Source of the DNA: Gerris lacustris
Taxonomy: Eukaryota; Arthropoda; Insecta; Hemiptera; Gerridae
Assembly (NCBI GenBank): GCA_951217055.1
Contig: OX578285.1
Coordinates: 52,950,024 to 53,014,023 of the forward strand
Direction: 5' to 3'
Length of the DNA: 64,000 bases
Shown here one piece after another: positions 20,151 to 31,190 of the stretch. A program made the position numbers and the translations under genes. The stretch's first letter is position 1, and each line of letters opens with the position of its first letter. Below the pieces are notes generated by a model, which was given only the letters and a program-made list of their open reading frames with translations, made no database searches and was not told the origin of the DNA.

Positions 20151-22907
20151 ATGGAGATGGCCGATAGAGTTCAAAGGACAGGAAGCTTTATTGAGCCCGA
20201 TCCACAGGAGCAGCTTTTAAAAGCGTTTCAAAAAAGAAACTACGACAAGTTCGTTAGTATACTTGCTTCAGGAGAAATAAACATTGATCATTACTATGGA
20301 GATCCGGAACATGGGTCCCTCGTCGATCTGTGTGCCACCCAGGAAAATAGCTCTCAGTTTCTTAGAACTGCTCTAACTCACGGAGCCGATCCAAATATTT
20401 TAAATCGTCTGAGAAAGAAATCTCCTTTACATTTTATCTTAGAGAGAAACAACTTAAAAAATCTCGCTACTATTTTAGAATTTCCTAATATTGATATCAA
20501 CATCCCCGATAGTTTCGGAAACACACCGCTTCATTATGTTGCAAAAGGTCAACCGAAAGAAGGTGCCGGTGACACGAAGGCGTTGCAAATGTTACTCGCT
20601 GTACCCGATATTAATGTTAACGCCGTTAACCGAAAAGGACAGACACCTGCGCACTTGGCTGCTTCTCAAAAGAATAAAGACGCTTTGTTACTTCTTGTAC
20701 GCAGAGATGATATTGATCTTCAATCGAGTAAGGATTTCGCAGGCGAATGCGCCTTAGATCTTGTAAAGAAGATCTACCCCGACATATTTTTACCGGAGAA
20801 ACCTCTTTTTTCTCTACCACAAACGGTCACACCAGCGTTTGTATTTAGTTTACTCAGAGCGAATAACACGGAAAGGTTCAAGAAAGCTCTTGAAGAAAAC
20901 AAAGATTTAGTGGACGCGAGCGACGGCTTTTATACCTTACTACAACATGCTTGCGATCACGGCCTATTCGATGAAGCTGTATTTCTCATTGAGTTAGGAG
21001 CCGATATAAATAAGACCAGTAAAAGTATGCAATTCACGCCTATTATGTTAGCATCAAGAAAAGGATACTATAGGATTGTGAAAAGGTTAATAAATTCGTA
21101 TAAGGATACTAAGATAGACGTCGACATTTTGTACAGTCCGGTAAACATGGAGAATGTATATCATTGCGTTGTAATAGGATCCGACGAGAACAGTCAATTA
21201 GGAGATTCCGAGGAAGGTAGAGACCACTTAAAATGTTTAGACATACTGCTCGGCTATTCGTCTAAATGGGAGTCGATCAATCGTGGCGATTCTAAAGGGA
21301 ACACCCCTCTTCATTACGCTGGAAAAATTGGAAATGACGAAATGGTCTTTAGACTGCTAGAAGCTGGAGCTTATGTCGGGTGCGTGAACGTGTTTGGTTA
21401 TCCGGCTTTGTCGTATGTATCACCCACGATATTCGAAAAATATCTTGATAGATGCGTAACGTCGAATGAAAAACTTCCTAGGGAAGATACATATGAAATT
21501 ATAATTAATTATAAATGTTTTGTGCCTCCTAATGAAAAGCGAGACAATCTGCAGAATTATCGACAAGACTCGTCAAAAAATCTAAACGAAACGGACCTGC
21601 TATTGTACACTAGTAACTCTCCAGATCTGAAACCCTTGCTTATGCATCCAGTTTTAAAAAGTTTAATACATATGAAGTGGTTTAATATTCGTAAATGGTT
21701 TTATGTTAACCTTTTGTTCTATTTATTTTTTTGGGGGTTACTAACGGCATATATTTTAGGAGTCTACGACACGGGTGAGTCTTTCAAAAATGTCAACTCG
21801 AATAAAACGAATACGGACAACAATGCTGAAACCTATAAAGAGAGTAAAAGTTTAATTTGGTATTTGGTCACTCTGCTTCTTGCGTTATTTATCGTAAGAG
21901 AGCTGTTCCAATTCAAAAAAGCCTATATTCAGTATCTATCAAATCCGGAAAATTGGTTAGAAATGGGTCTTATTCTATTAACTATTGTAATACTATTCAT
22001 ACAGGTCGAGGATGAAACAAAGCATCAAGTCGCTGCTGCGGCAATACTTTTTTCTTGGACGGAATTGGTCCTCCTTATAGGTAAGCATCCAGCACTTTCT
22101 ACGCATATAGAAATGTTGAAAACGGTGGGATGGAATTTTTTAAAGTTTTTGGCATGGTATTCGATTTTGATAATCGCATTCGCATTAAGTTTTTACACGT
22201 TGTTTAGAAACGGCCGTGACGAAGACGAAGATAACCAGGTATTCATCGGTCCAGGTGTGTCTGTGTTTAAGACAATTGTAATGCTCACAGGTGAATTTGA
22301 AGCCGGGGAAATACCTTTCGACCGCTATCCAATAACGAGCCACCTGCTTTTCGTATTATTTGTTTTCGCTATCGCCATTGTCCTTTATAACCTTCTCAAC
22401 GGTCTAGCGGTGAGTGACACCCAGGCGATTAAAGCGGACGCTGAAATGGTCGGTTACGTATCTCGCATCAAGTTGGTATCGTACGTAGAAACGATAGACC
22501 TATTGTCTTGTAAACAATTTTTTACCAATTTTCAACGGTGCAATTTTACCAAATGCAATTTTACATGTGACAAAACAGTTTTTACATTAACAGTCGACCA
22601 TGAAATCCGTATATTCCCGAACGACAGAAACAGAATTGACATTTGCTCAGCACCGGCTAATGTCAGATGTTGCTGCTTGCTGAAACCGTGCAGCTGTAAA
22701 GAAACAATGATGGACCCGATCATCGTCAAATCCGCACAAACCCTACTCGTTAATAAAAGAAAAGAAGGGTCGGTCAGTTACACGGATTTCAACCGCTCTC
22801 ATTTCAACGACAAACTTCTTGACGAATATAGAAAAACACTCGACGAATATAAAAATGTCCTTACGCAAATGAAGTTGTTAACAGATTATATTAAACCTTT
22901 AGACTAA
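20151..22907 (+). CDS. painless: Transient receptor potential channel painless (TRPA family)
   Basis: A 918-aa single coding exon, close in length to known painless proteins. It is a plasma-membrane, calcium-permeable cation channel of sensory neurons, known in flies for heat and noxious-stimulus sensing. The N-terminal half holds ankyrin repeats, with consensus cores at residues ~91 (SPLHFIL), ~124 (TPLHYVAKG), ~164 (TPAHLAAS), ~296 (TPIMLASRKG) and ~384 (TPLHYAGK). Six membrane segments follow at about 516-540, 568-588, 604-620, 627-645, 664-686 and 732-754. The pore loop is at ~704-718 (VFKTIVMLTGEFEAG), and MLTGEFE is characteristic of this branch. The cytoplasmic tail (755-918) has a cysteine-rich patch (VRCCCLLKPCSCKE). 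The frame is intact and codon use is less AT-biased than the flanks. The close relative pyrexia is the main alternative; the pore sequence favours painless. Confidence 0.93.
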   Translation: MEMADRVQRTGSFIEPDPQEQLLKAFQKRNYDKFVSILASGEINIDHYYGDPEHGSLVDLCATQENSSQFLRTALTHGADPNILNRLRKKSPLHFILERNNLKNLATILEFPNIDINIPDSFGNTPLHYVAKGQPKEGAGDTKALQMLLAVPDINVNAVNRKGQTPAHLAASQKNKDALLLLVRRDDIDLQSSKDFAGECALDLVKKIYPDIFLPEKPLFSLPQTVTPAFVFSLLRANNTERFKKALEENKDLVDASDGFYTLLQHACDHGLFDEAVFLIELGADINKTSKSMQFTPIMLASRKGYYRIVKRLINSYKDTKIDVDILYSPVNMENVYHCVVIGSDENSQLGDSEEGRDHLKCLDILLGYSSKWESINRGDSKGNTPLHYAGKIGNDEMVFRLLEAGAYVGCVNVFGYPALSYVSPTIFEKYLDRCVTSNEKLPREDTYEIIINYKCFVPPNEKRDNLQNYRQDSSKNLNETDLLLYTSNSPDLKPLLMHPVLKSLIHMKWFNIRKWFYVNLLFYLFFWGLLTAYILGVYDTGESFKNVNSNKTNTDNNAETYKESKSLIWYLVTLLLALFIVRELFQFKKAYIQYLSNPENWLEMGLILLTIVILFIQVEDETKHQVAAAAILFSWTELVLLIGKHPALSTHIEMLKTVGWNFLKFLAWYSILIIAFALSFYTLFRNGRDEDEDNQVFIGPGVSVFKTIVMLTGEFEAGEIPFDRYPITSHLLFVLFVFAIAIVLYNLLNGLAVSDTQAIKADAEMVGYVSRIKLVSYVETIDLLSCKQFFTNFQRCNFTKCNFTCDKTVFTLTVDHEIRIFPNDRNRIDICSAPANVRCCCLLKPCSCKETMMDPIIVKSAQTLLVNKRKEGSVSYTDFNRSHFNDKLLDEYRKTLDEYKNVLTQMKLLTDYIKPLD

Positions 22908-23640
22908 GTACCTATTCAGAACGAATTGACTATTGAACTCTAAGAGGCTTACGTGCAATTAATGTTGTGCATTATAAATAATTGATGCACCTAGAAGTAC
23001 GAAGTATTGTAGGATTCTACAACACTTGAGCTGGCATATGAATATGAATGGTTTTATTTTTAAATTCCAAAGTCTCAACAATTACAAGGCTTCAGAAAAC
23101 GTCTTACTTAATTAATAGATATAATATCGGATAACAACTTTTCTATGTAATATTGAAAAGCAAAATTCATCAGTATTTTCAGAAAAATCAAGTTGATAGA
23201 GTCCGGTTTAAAGACTTTATTAGATTTGACTCAATTAATAAATTACGCTGTCTTTAGTGTATTACCTATTAATCCCTGACTCCCTACAAGCTATTGATTT
23301 AATATTTATTTCAAAGCATTTTCAAAGTTAAAACTCCCTTAAGTTAAACGCATGTATGAAACAAAAATTAGTTAAAATGCTTTTGGTAAAACAGTTACAT
23401 TTATAACTTTTATTCTATAGATAATATTCTTAAATTCTCATTTCTCTGTTTAAGGCTGCATTTCCGTTGGTAAATTTATGTAATAATATGAAATGAATTA
23501 GAAGTTTTTACTTAGTTTTTAATTTAGACTAAATCCTAGTAAGAATCCTAGTAAGAATAGTTTTGGTTCGTTTATTCATGTAGTAAGATCGTTAAATGAA
23601 AAAACACTATTCCCCGGCTGAAACCCATAGCTCCTTTAAT
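22908..23640. other. 3' flank of painless
   Basis: AT-rich, probably 3' UTR then intergenic. AATAAA at 23237-23242 is a candidate poly(A) signal; others are possible. Confidence 0.4.
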
Positions 23641-23829
23641 ATCTGCAAGGACATATCATTTCATAGAAGGAGAACCATTCGAAGGGAAATTCTAGAAGCC
23701 ATTTTTCCGGTTTAAAGGAGCCTAACACAGCCAAAGAACTAGAAAGGGCATCCTAAAAAATAAAACAAAGATACCTACCAAAGAGTGCTGTACGATCCAT
23801 TGGAGTCTATGGATTGATGCCTTTGAACT

Positions 23830-24085
23830 CTATTCTGTGAATGTAAGCTCAATGTGTATGGAAGGCTTTCAACGATTAAGAAATTTTTCGATGCAGATTC
23901 TTTTGAGCTACTAACTACCAATGATATTCTGACGTTGAATCCTAAGCTAACTCTACCACCTCCTGGAAATTTCGATACAGAAGAATAAGAATATCCCAAG
24001 AAAAGATGGATACAGGTGCAATATAGCATACGAGTTTTGGAGTAGATGGAGAAAGGCTGTCTAGCCAGCTTCGAGATTTTTACCA
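23830..24085 (+). pseudogene. BEL/Pao LTR-retrotransposon integrase C-terminal relic
   Basis: The + strand reads DSFELLTTNDILTLNPKL and TLPPPGNF, then (after a frameshift and stop) PKKRWIQVQY. BEL/Pao integrases show the same order at their C-terminus: L.PLTP..LL..K....PPPG.F and then KRWRRVQ. The remainder of the element and its LTRs are not recognisable nearby. Confidence 0.75.
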
Positions 24086-24197
24086 GTAATTTCGAGAGAG
24101 CAAGTGCGCTGAGACAAAATATTTTTTTGAATTGTTTGTATTTAGGTCCAGTTGGGTTTTAATGTTGTTTTTTCATTTTATAACACAATGAAGTTGG

Positions 24198-24428
24198 CAC
24201 TTCTTTAGATTGTTACTCCCCTTATAAAAAAAACAGAGGAAAGTAACAATCTAAAGAAGGTGTATGGAATGTTCTTCTTTAGACTGTTACTCCCCTTATA
24301 GAAACAGAAGTGGGATATTCCTTTGTCTCAAAGTAGATTGGACTAAACATCCCTTTTTCTTAATAGTTATTTAGTCAAAGTCATTTTTAGTCAAAAACAA
24401 CATTGGGGAGTAACAATCTAAAGAAGTA
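24198..24428. repeat. Four alternating copies of a ~22-bp motif
   Basis: CTTCTTTAGATTGTTACTCC occurs forward near 24208 and 24280 (one base changed) and reversed near 24240 and 24405. The first pair forms a tight hairpin and the outer pair frames ~230 bp. This suggests a small foldback element. Confidence 0.7.
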
Positions 24429-24429
24429 A

Positions 24430-25004
24430 CATAAAGTCTTTTTCCACAAGGTATTAAACATGATGTCTAAGAGTTTGCGCAGAATACTCACACTAAAATT
24501 TGTAAAGCAAGTGTCTTTATTTAACATTTACACGTTATAATATTTGTAAGTTAATTAACTCGGCTAATATTGTGCTACAATAAAGTAAAGTCGAAACCAC
24601 TAAAAATAATGTATATAGTGAAGCTTTTGTGTATTATGTCAATTATGTAAATAATGCTGTATATTATATTTATTTTTTTTTAGAATGGCCTTTTTAGGGT
24701 TATTATTTTTTTATATATTAAAATAATATAAAATTATAAAAAAAAAAATACCTTTTTTTTCTTTTTAAGTGCTATATCACACCATTTCTCAATTCTGGCT
24801 TCTTCAGGCTACAACAATAATAGAACTTTGATAAATTAATAATAATACTATAATATTAACATTAAACTTGCAATTGGTTGTTTTTATGTAATTATATAAT
24901 AACTAAAATTATATTAAAGACATTGTTTTCTTGATAATTACCTTGCATCTTTTCTTTAAGTATAATTTGGTAAAAAAAAATATACTCGTACATTTTGTTC
25001 AACC
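24430..25004. other. AT-rich DNA, no gene seen
   Basis: Only homopolymeric A/T stretches and no recognised repeat. Confidence 0.4.
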
Positions 25005-25319
25005 TACACAATATGTGTAAAACAACAATATGTGTAAGTGTGAGACAGCAAGGGATGACACTGGGGGAGGGGGGGGGGGGGTCCTATGTATAACGCAGGA
25101 AATTTTTGCAACATCAGACATTACGTCGTTAAGATGTTGGCTCGGCATTCCGCCATGTCCTGCATAGTTTCGTCGCGTCCGACTCATCAGGGGCCCGATG
25201 ATGCTCACCTAACTCTGGACCTATACCAACATCTTAGCAACGTAAAGTGTGATTTTGGAACAGTTCCTTGATACATCCATTGGTGTCTCTCACTCACACC
25301 AATTGTGTAGCTTATCAAA
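25005..25319. mobile_element. MITE with TACACAA inverted ends (315 bp)
   Basis: The ends TACACAA...GAGACA and TGTCTCTCACTCACACC...TTGTGTA are inverted matches. The interior shares CAGACATTACGTC, AAGATGTTGGCTCGGCATT and GACTCATCAGGGGCCCGA with the cleaner copy at 47634-47833. It holds a G-run at ~25067-25081 and abuts a long TA tract. Confidence 0.75.
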
Positions 25320-25322
25320 TTG

Positions 25323-25323
<1 letters not shown>

Positions 25324-25419
<96 letters not shown>
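25324..25419. repeat. (TA)n microsatellite, ~96 bp
   Basis: Uninterrupted alternating T and A. Confidence 0.98.
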
Positions 25420-25421
<2 letters not shown>

Positions 25422-25424
25422 TGT

Positions 25425-26365
25425 ATAACACGAGTTTTCTTCATAAAAAATAAAAAAGCTCATTAAATTTCCAATAAGAATGCAAACCTTAAAAGTTTCT
25501 AAATACATTTCTAATCATTTCAATTTCAACTTGTAATGGTAAGTCCTCTTACGGTTCCTTTACGTTTACGTGCTGGTAAACGTAAATAGTTTTTCCCTCC
25601 TAGAGTCCGCGGATAAGTCCCAAAAATGGTCTAATGGAGATTCCAAATTCGATACCGAAACACCACCGACTTCGTTGGCCAGAGAAATTGGTTAAGTGGA
25701 AGTGGTTCAAATTTAAACACCACCATTATAACACCATTAATAACACCGTTCCAGAATGAATAAACCCAAACAACGTGACAAAATAAAAAAAATAAATAAA
25801 AAAATAAAAAAGCCATTATTATTTGAAAACCACTATTTTTTTTTTTCATTTTTTCAACGTTTCAAGTTTAAATTTCTAACACTTACACTAAACCAATTTT
25901 CCTGGCCAACAAATTCGGTGGTGTTTGGGGCGTGTTTTAGTGTCAAATTTGGAATCTCACGTTCAAACCGTTCGAAAGTTATGGCGGGAAATGCGTGTGG
26001 ATTGCTGGTTTGTAACCCTTCTCTAGCTTTCCCGTTCTGCCTCTACCGCACGTTTTTTCGCGTTCTAACTTGAATTTCTCTACCAATTTTTAACAGGATC
26101 ACAAAATGGAGTATATCGTTGGAAATCTTATTAAAAGGGGAAGTTTTGGTGAAATTTGCCAGGCTAAGGCTAAAGAATTGTTTTTGCTTCAAACTTCAAA
26201 CACAAATAACATTTTCCGAATTTTAGAAACTTAATTTTTTTCCAATTTCGATTGTATTGAAATGATTAGAAATGTATTTAGAAACTTTTAAGGTTTGCAT
26301 TCTTATTGGAAATTTAATGAGCTTTTTTATTTATTATGAAAAAAACTCGTGTTATACAGAAAAAT
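25425..26365. mobile_element. Foldback element with ~105-bp inverted ends and an inner inverted repeat
   Basis: 25430-25530 and 26240-26365 are inverted copies (GTATAACACGAGTTTTCTTC, TTTCCAATAAGAATGCAAAC). Inside, 25636-25720 and 25855-25960 form a second, diverged inverted pair (TTGGCCA, TCGGTGGTGTTT). Between the inner pair and the right end lies a fragment with splice acceptor, ATG and kinase-like peptide (26106-26234). Confidence 0.75.
26106..26234 (+). pseudogene. Possible captured exon start of a protein kinase (glycine-loop fragment)
   Basis: CTACCAATTTTTAACAG, a good 3' splice site, is followed by GATCACAAA and an ATG. The 42-aa frame begins MEYIVGNLIKRGSFGEICQA. That looks like the first strands of a Ser/Thr kinase domain (I-x-x-GSFGEI-x-x-A), as in CK1/VRK-type kinases, although the first glycine of GxGxFG is replaced (K or R). 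The lysine-bearing strand and catalytic loop are absent and the frame ends after FRILET. The position inside a foldback element suggests transduplication. It could also be chance similarity. Confidence 0.4.
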
Positions 26366-26934
26366 CAGAAAAACCGAAATAAGTTCCTTATACTTGAGAA
26401 TCGGACAGGGGTCAAGAAAAAATTTTTTGTTGCTTTTGGGGTGTAGAATCACCTCCCGAAGTTTGTAACATTTATCGTGAAACACCCTGTATAAAGATGG
26501 ATTTTTAAGACATAAGCAGTCCCGACGTCTTAAAGTATGTAAGTATTACATTATTGTCATTAGGCTCCAACCTTGTCGTTGTAAAATAATTATTCATTTT
26601 ATAAATTGAGTTGTAATTGATGAATATAGTTTTTATAATATCATTTGAGTAATCATTAATTATAACTGTTGCAGTCGGTAGAACGACTGGAGGTTTTTAA
26701 AAGAAAACACTTTCCGTTTGAGAAATTTATAAAACTTGCATATAGTCTAACAATTTGGTACCCTGTGGAGTCTCTTGACATGAGAGGATATAACGTTGAA
26801 GAAAGAAGCCAAAGGACTAAATATGATCTTATTCTTCGTACTGTAAGTACAAAAACCTTTGGAGAGAGATTAGTAGCATTGATACTTTGTAATTGACCCT
26901 CTTTCATACTATTAATAATATATATTAGTAATAT
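26366..26934. other. Unassigned; contains a 75-aa open frame of unknown kind
   Basis: 26669-26896 (+) is open and begins MQSVERLEVFKRKHFPFEKF, but I recognise no family. Its AT content and position between two element relics make a transposon remnant likely. The line GAAACACCCTGTA near 26477 is a block that recurs at 49040. Confidence 0.3.
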
Positions 26935-27620
26935 TCATATTATAATAATTATTAATTTAAGATTAAATATTTTTATACTGGATAATCTATTAAGATCAAT
27001 TAATATTTTATTAAATACATTATATAAAATATCAGTTGGAAAGTATAAATGGTAAGAGAGACTTGGAGAGACATAGTCTCTTAAAAATTCCAATATTATG
27101 TCGTCATTATTTTCTAGGGGAACTTTAATTGTTTTTAACAGTTTTCCCTTGTATTCGTCTTGTGAAATATTTAGCTTATGATAAATATTAGGTTGTACTA
27201 TAATTTGATGTTTTTTATTATTTAGCATTTCATCTAAATGGATATCCCATCACTGTTATCTTCTACTCTCTTAGTGTGTTGAGTAGAATTTAATTCATCA
27301 ATATTTGCATCGCTCAGCGGAATATTTCATCGTAGTTTGGTTGTTTAGAATTCTTTAAGATATTTTAAAACAGTGAATTCTGCGTCTACAGGAGGATTAT
27401 TTATTACTCTGTAAGTATCGTCGTCGTTTAATATGTTTATTTTAATTCTTGATAAGCTATCTGCATTAGAGTTTTGTAAACTGTAGAGTTTTGGTTTACA
27501 TACCCATAATTTTATAATCATAATCATCTAGTTTTATCTTCCACCTAATATACTTCATGTTAGGCTCTTTAACCAAACTAAAGGTCTATATGATCTGTAT
27601 ACTGTATAGCTAGTAAATGT
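26935..27620 (-). pseudogene. Ty3/Gypsy (17.6/297-like) pol relic
   Basis: On the - strand, from 27620 down: DHRPLVWL, then WKIKLDDYDYKI and NSNADSLSRI, the RNase H end of insect gypsy-type pol (TDHKPL..., KG..N..ADALSRI). Further down, the frame 27228-26935 reads ENNDDIILEFLRDYVSPS and YHLYF, matching the linker between RNase H and integrase in 17.6-type elements. Frameshifts separate the pieces; LTRs are not identified. Confidence 0.75.
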
Positions 27621-27901
27621 ACGAATTTACTCGTATATCCGTACCAAATATTTACATACTTAAACAATGGCTAAAAATTCTTTTACCAAAGTTGAATATC
27701 TTGTTTCCGTTGCATTTGATGTCCTCGAAGCATAACCTACGGTTTTATCATGAGGTACAGTGCCTTGTGACAAAACTGCACCAATAGCAAAATGTCAATA
27801 TTAGCAAAAGAAAGGATGAGTTCGTGGGCTAAATTTTTTTTGAGTCCTTTTAGGGGTCACATTTTAACAATTTAGGGTCAAAAATAGCATAAAACGTGTT
27901 T
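27621..27901. other. No gene recognised
   Basis: AT-rich spacer between the Gypsy relic and the lone array unit. Confidence 0.35.
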
Positions 27902-28050
27902 TTTCCATTTTACCCCCCTTTTCATGAAAAATATGACAAAAGTGTACATAGCAACAATTACTGTACTCTTAAAGAGCTTTCCAATGACATGGATCTTGAA
28001 GGGTATATACTATTTTGACTTTTGTACTCCGTACCCCTGTCTACCAATTT
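27902..28050 (+). repeat. Lone copy of the 1706-4080 array unit
   Basis: CATTTTACCCCCC, GTACATAGCAACAATTACTG, TCTTAAAGAGCTTTCCAATG and GTACCCCTGTCTACCA match the array consensus in order. The copy ends in a T-run. Confidence 0.8.
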
Positions 28051-28694
28051 TTTTTTTTTTTTTTACCATCAAAATTCTAAACCAAAATTTTCCATTATTA
28101 TCATAAGACAATAATACGCAGATTTCTTTGAAAATTCGCTCATTAAGTCATGGTTCAAGACTGGTCTTTTTTTTAATGTTGGTTCATTGTGTCATGTATT
28201 ATATAAGAACATTTAGAGTAAAATAATAATTCAAGATGTGATCAAACTGTAAAAATAAATGTTATTTTATTTTTTTACTTAGTTTTTATATGCATAACAT
28301 CTCTAAAAATGTAACATACCTTGAAATAATGAAATTAACATTTATTTTTATAAATTGTATGAAAAGGAAGTATGTAATAATAATGACAAGCAGTGCCATC
28401 TAGTAGAGGGTAACTAACTAACTTAGTATCACCAGGGAAGCCGCTAGATAGCGGCTACAGTCAATGGTACAGGTTTGACGCCGAAATGGCAGGCCTATAC
28501 AGAGATAACTACTATAATTTAGACTAGACGTCTCCCCTCTTAAAAGAGCTTTTACAACGTTAGAGCATTAGAGCAGGGGAAATAGACATTAGCGCCCTTC
28601 AGAAATCCGGGAAAAAGTGGAACAAATTCCCGCCAAAAAGACCGGGAATTTCAAAACCCAAAAATATTATGCCATATTCTTTCCTCCTTACTTT
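28051..28694. other. No gene; small hairpin GCCGCTAGATAGCGGC
   Basis: AT-rich except for 28390-28530, where a 6-bp-stem hairpin occurs. Nothing further is supported. Confidence 0.35.
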
Positions 28695-29045
<351 letters not shown>

Positions 29046-29310
29046 CACAAATACTGAATAAACAGGCGAGCCTGCAACAACACTTTTAAATAAAAATTTC
29101 CAAAATATACTGCATACAGGCGAGCGTAGCGAGCCTTCAATAAACCTCTATTAAATAATCTTTAAACTATAATTCCCATATAAAATAAATTCAATTAAGT
29201 AATAATTACCAACAAATGCTGTATAAACAGGTGTGGTTAGTGAGCTTGCAAAAACTTTTAAATAAAGGTTATATTTACAAATGCAGGGAATACGTATTAA
29301 GGGCTTTATT
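29046..29310. repeat. Diverged tandem modules with AATAAACAGGCGAGC
   Basis: Three loose copies: AATAAACAGGCGAGCCTGCAA (29058), GCATACAGGCGAGCGTAGCGA (29112) and GTATAAACAGGTGTGG (29221), each followed by CTTTTAAATAAA-like sequence. Confidence 0.5.
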
Positions 29311-29864
29311 AAATAAGGATTGCCCCCGTCCTAAACGGCCTTTAAAATTACTATGAACGATGTATAACATATGCTGACTAAAACTTTTTAGTCGTCTGTC
29401 ATATTGATCGCCATCTTGAAAATATTTAGTATGGAGTTTTCAATAACTATACAGTTGTCAAAAATGCTGAGGTGCATCTATATGCCAAATTTTGTTGAAA
29501 TTGGTCAATTTTTACTTCAGTTATTGTTAGACAAACAAAAAACTTTTTAAAGCCACCAAGTCTCTGAAATGAAGCTCGTTAAAATATTTGGAAGGATTAA
29601 AAAATAAATTAATATTATCGAAATGGAATTTAAAAAAAAAACTGTTTCATTCTCAGAGCAAGGAAGGGGTAGGGAACAATACTATAGAATCTGGGTTTCA
29701 AAGAGTGGTTCATTATGCTCTCCCCCGATACTAACACTTTCAAGCGGTAGTTTGGCAAAACAATATCAATATCTCGATAAAAACTCGAAATTTATCTGAT
29801 AAGTGATATTATTTTCTTACGACATTTAATATTTTTATTTTTAATACAGTTTTCTTTATAAATA
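29311..29864. other. Unassigned DNA, likely repeat-derived
   Basis: No gene seen. TGCCAAATTTTGTTGAAATTGG near 29483 matches the kind of block found in several transposon families here. Confidence 0.35.
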
Positions 29865-31032
29865 TCAAGGATCTTATATAAAGGGGATGCAATGTTAAGA
29901 AGGGGTTTAAGGCAAAAAAGTGACCTCATGGAGGTAAGAGAAATTGGAGAGAAAACCTTTGAACTGGGACAAATTTTCTTTTTTCAAGGATGTTAAATAA
30001 AGGGGATGGAGGGTTGTGGAAAAAAAGTGACCCCATGAAGATATGTAAAATAGAAGCTCCAATGCAAGGATCTTATATAAAGCGGATGTAATGTTAAGAA
30101 GGGGTTTAAGGCAAAAAAGTGACCCCATGGAGGTAAGAGAAATTGGAGAAAAAATCATTCTGCGCATGCTCCACGACCTTTGAACTGGGACAAATTACCT
30201 TTCTTAACAGGTTATAACCTGACAACTATAAACAAATTCTTGGTAACCTATAACCAAGAGGAAGGTAATTTGTCCCATTGGAGCAAGGATCTTATATAAA
30301 GCGGATGTAATGTTAAGAAGGGGTTTAAGGCAAAAAAGTGACCCCATGAAGGTAAGAGAAATTGGAGAAAAAATCATACTGCGCATGCTCCACGACCTTT
30401 GAACTGGGACAAATTACCTTTTTTAACAGGTTATAACCTGACACTTATAAACAAATTCTTGGAAACCTATAACCAAGAGGAAGGTAATTTGTCCCATTGG
30501 AGCTAATATTTTACATATCTTCATGGGGTCACTTTTTTGCCTCAACCCTCTATCCCCTTTATATAAGATCCTTGCATTGGAGCTAATATTTTACATATCT
30601 TCATGGGGTCACTTTTTTGCCTCAACCCTCTATCCCCTTTATATAAGATCCTTGCTCCAATGGGACAAATTACCTTCCTCTTGGTTATAGGTTACCAAGA
30701 ATTGGTTTATAGTTTCAGGTTATAACCTCATAAAGAAGGTAATTTGTCCCAGTTCAAAGGTTGTGGAGCATGCGCAGTATGCTTTTTCTCTCCAATTTCT
30801 CTTACCTCCATGGGGTCACTTTTTTGCCTTAAACCCTTTCTTAACATTCCATCCCCTTTATATAAGATCCTTGCCTTTTTTATGAGGTTATAACCTGAAA
30901 CTATAAACCAATTCTTGGTAACCTATAACCAAGAGGAAGGTAATTTGTCCCATTGGAGCTTCTATTTTACATATCTTCATGGGGGTCACATTCTTCCACA
31001 ACCCTCCATCCCCTTTATTTAACATCCTTGAT
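29865..31032. mobile_element. Large multi-module foldback (~1.17 kb)
   Basis: CAAGGATCTTATATAAA-type modules occur forward at 29865, 29985, 30065 and 30284, and reversed ending at 30574, 30654, 30873 and 31032. Each is coupled to AAAAAAGTGACCCCATG and, in some, to a second module (GGTTATAACCTGA, AACCAAGAGGAAGGTAATTT). The two halves are roughly mirror images. The open frames at 29907-30167 and 30204-30386 are the same module read twice and are not genes. Confidence 0.85.
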
Positions 31033-31190
31033 AAAAATGTACTTTAATGTTTGTTGTAAATATAATGTGATTAAATAACTGGATTAGGAGACCTGGTGGG
31101 ATGATTGAGTCCCGTTAAGAGTTTTGAAATTCGTAAAAATGCCCAGGCATTATTTGTGGAGGGTTAAAGCAGGCGAAAAAAAAGGGTTAA

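Noticed and set aside
25205..25508. Open frames rich in Tyr-Ile across the TA tract (also at 28753, 42318, 44084, 45306)
   Set aside because: Direct translation of (TA)n; not coding.
26669..26896. 75-aa frame beginning MQSVERLEVFKRKHFPFEKF
   Set aside because: Tempting as a domestic gene or transposase start, but I could match it to no family and it sits between element relics. Left as unassigned.
29907..30386. Two similar - strand frames (MRRMIFSPISLT and MRSMIFSPISLT)
   Set aside because: They are the same foldback module read twice. Hydrophobic composition reflects AT-rich sequence.
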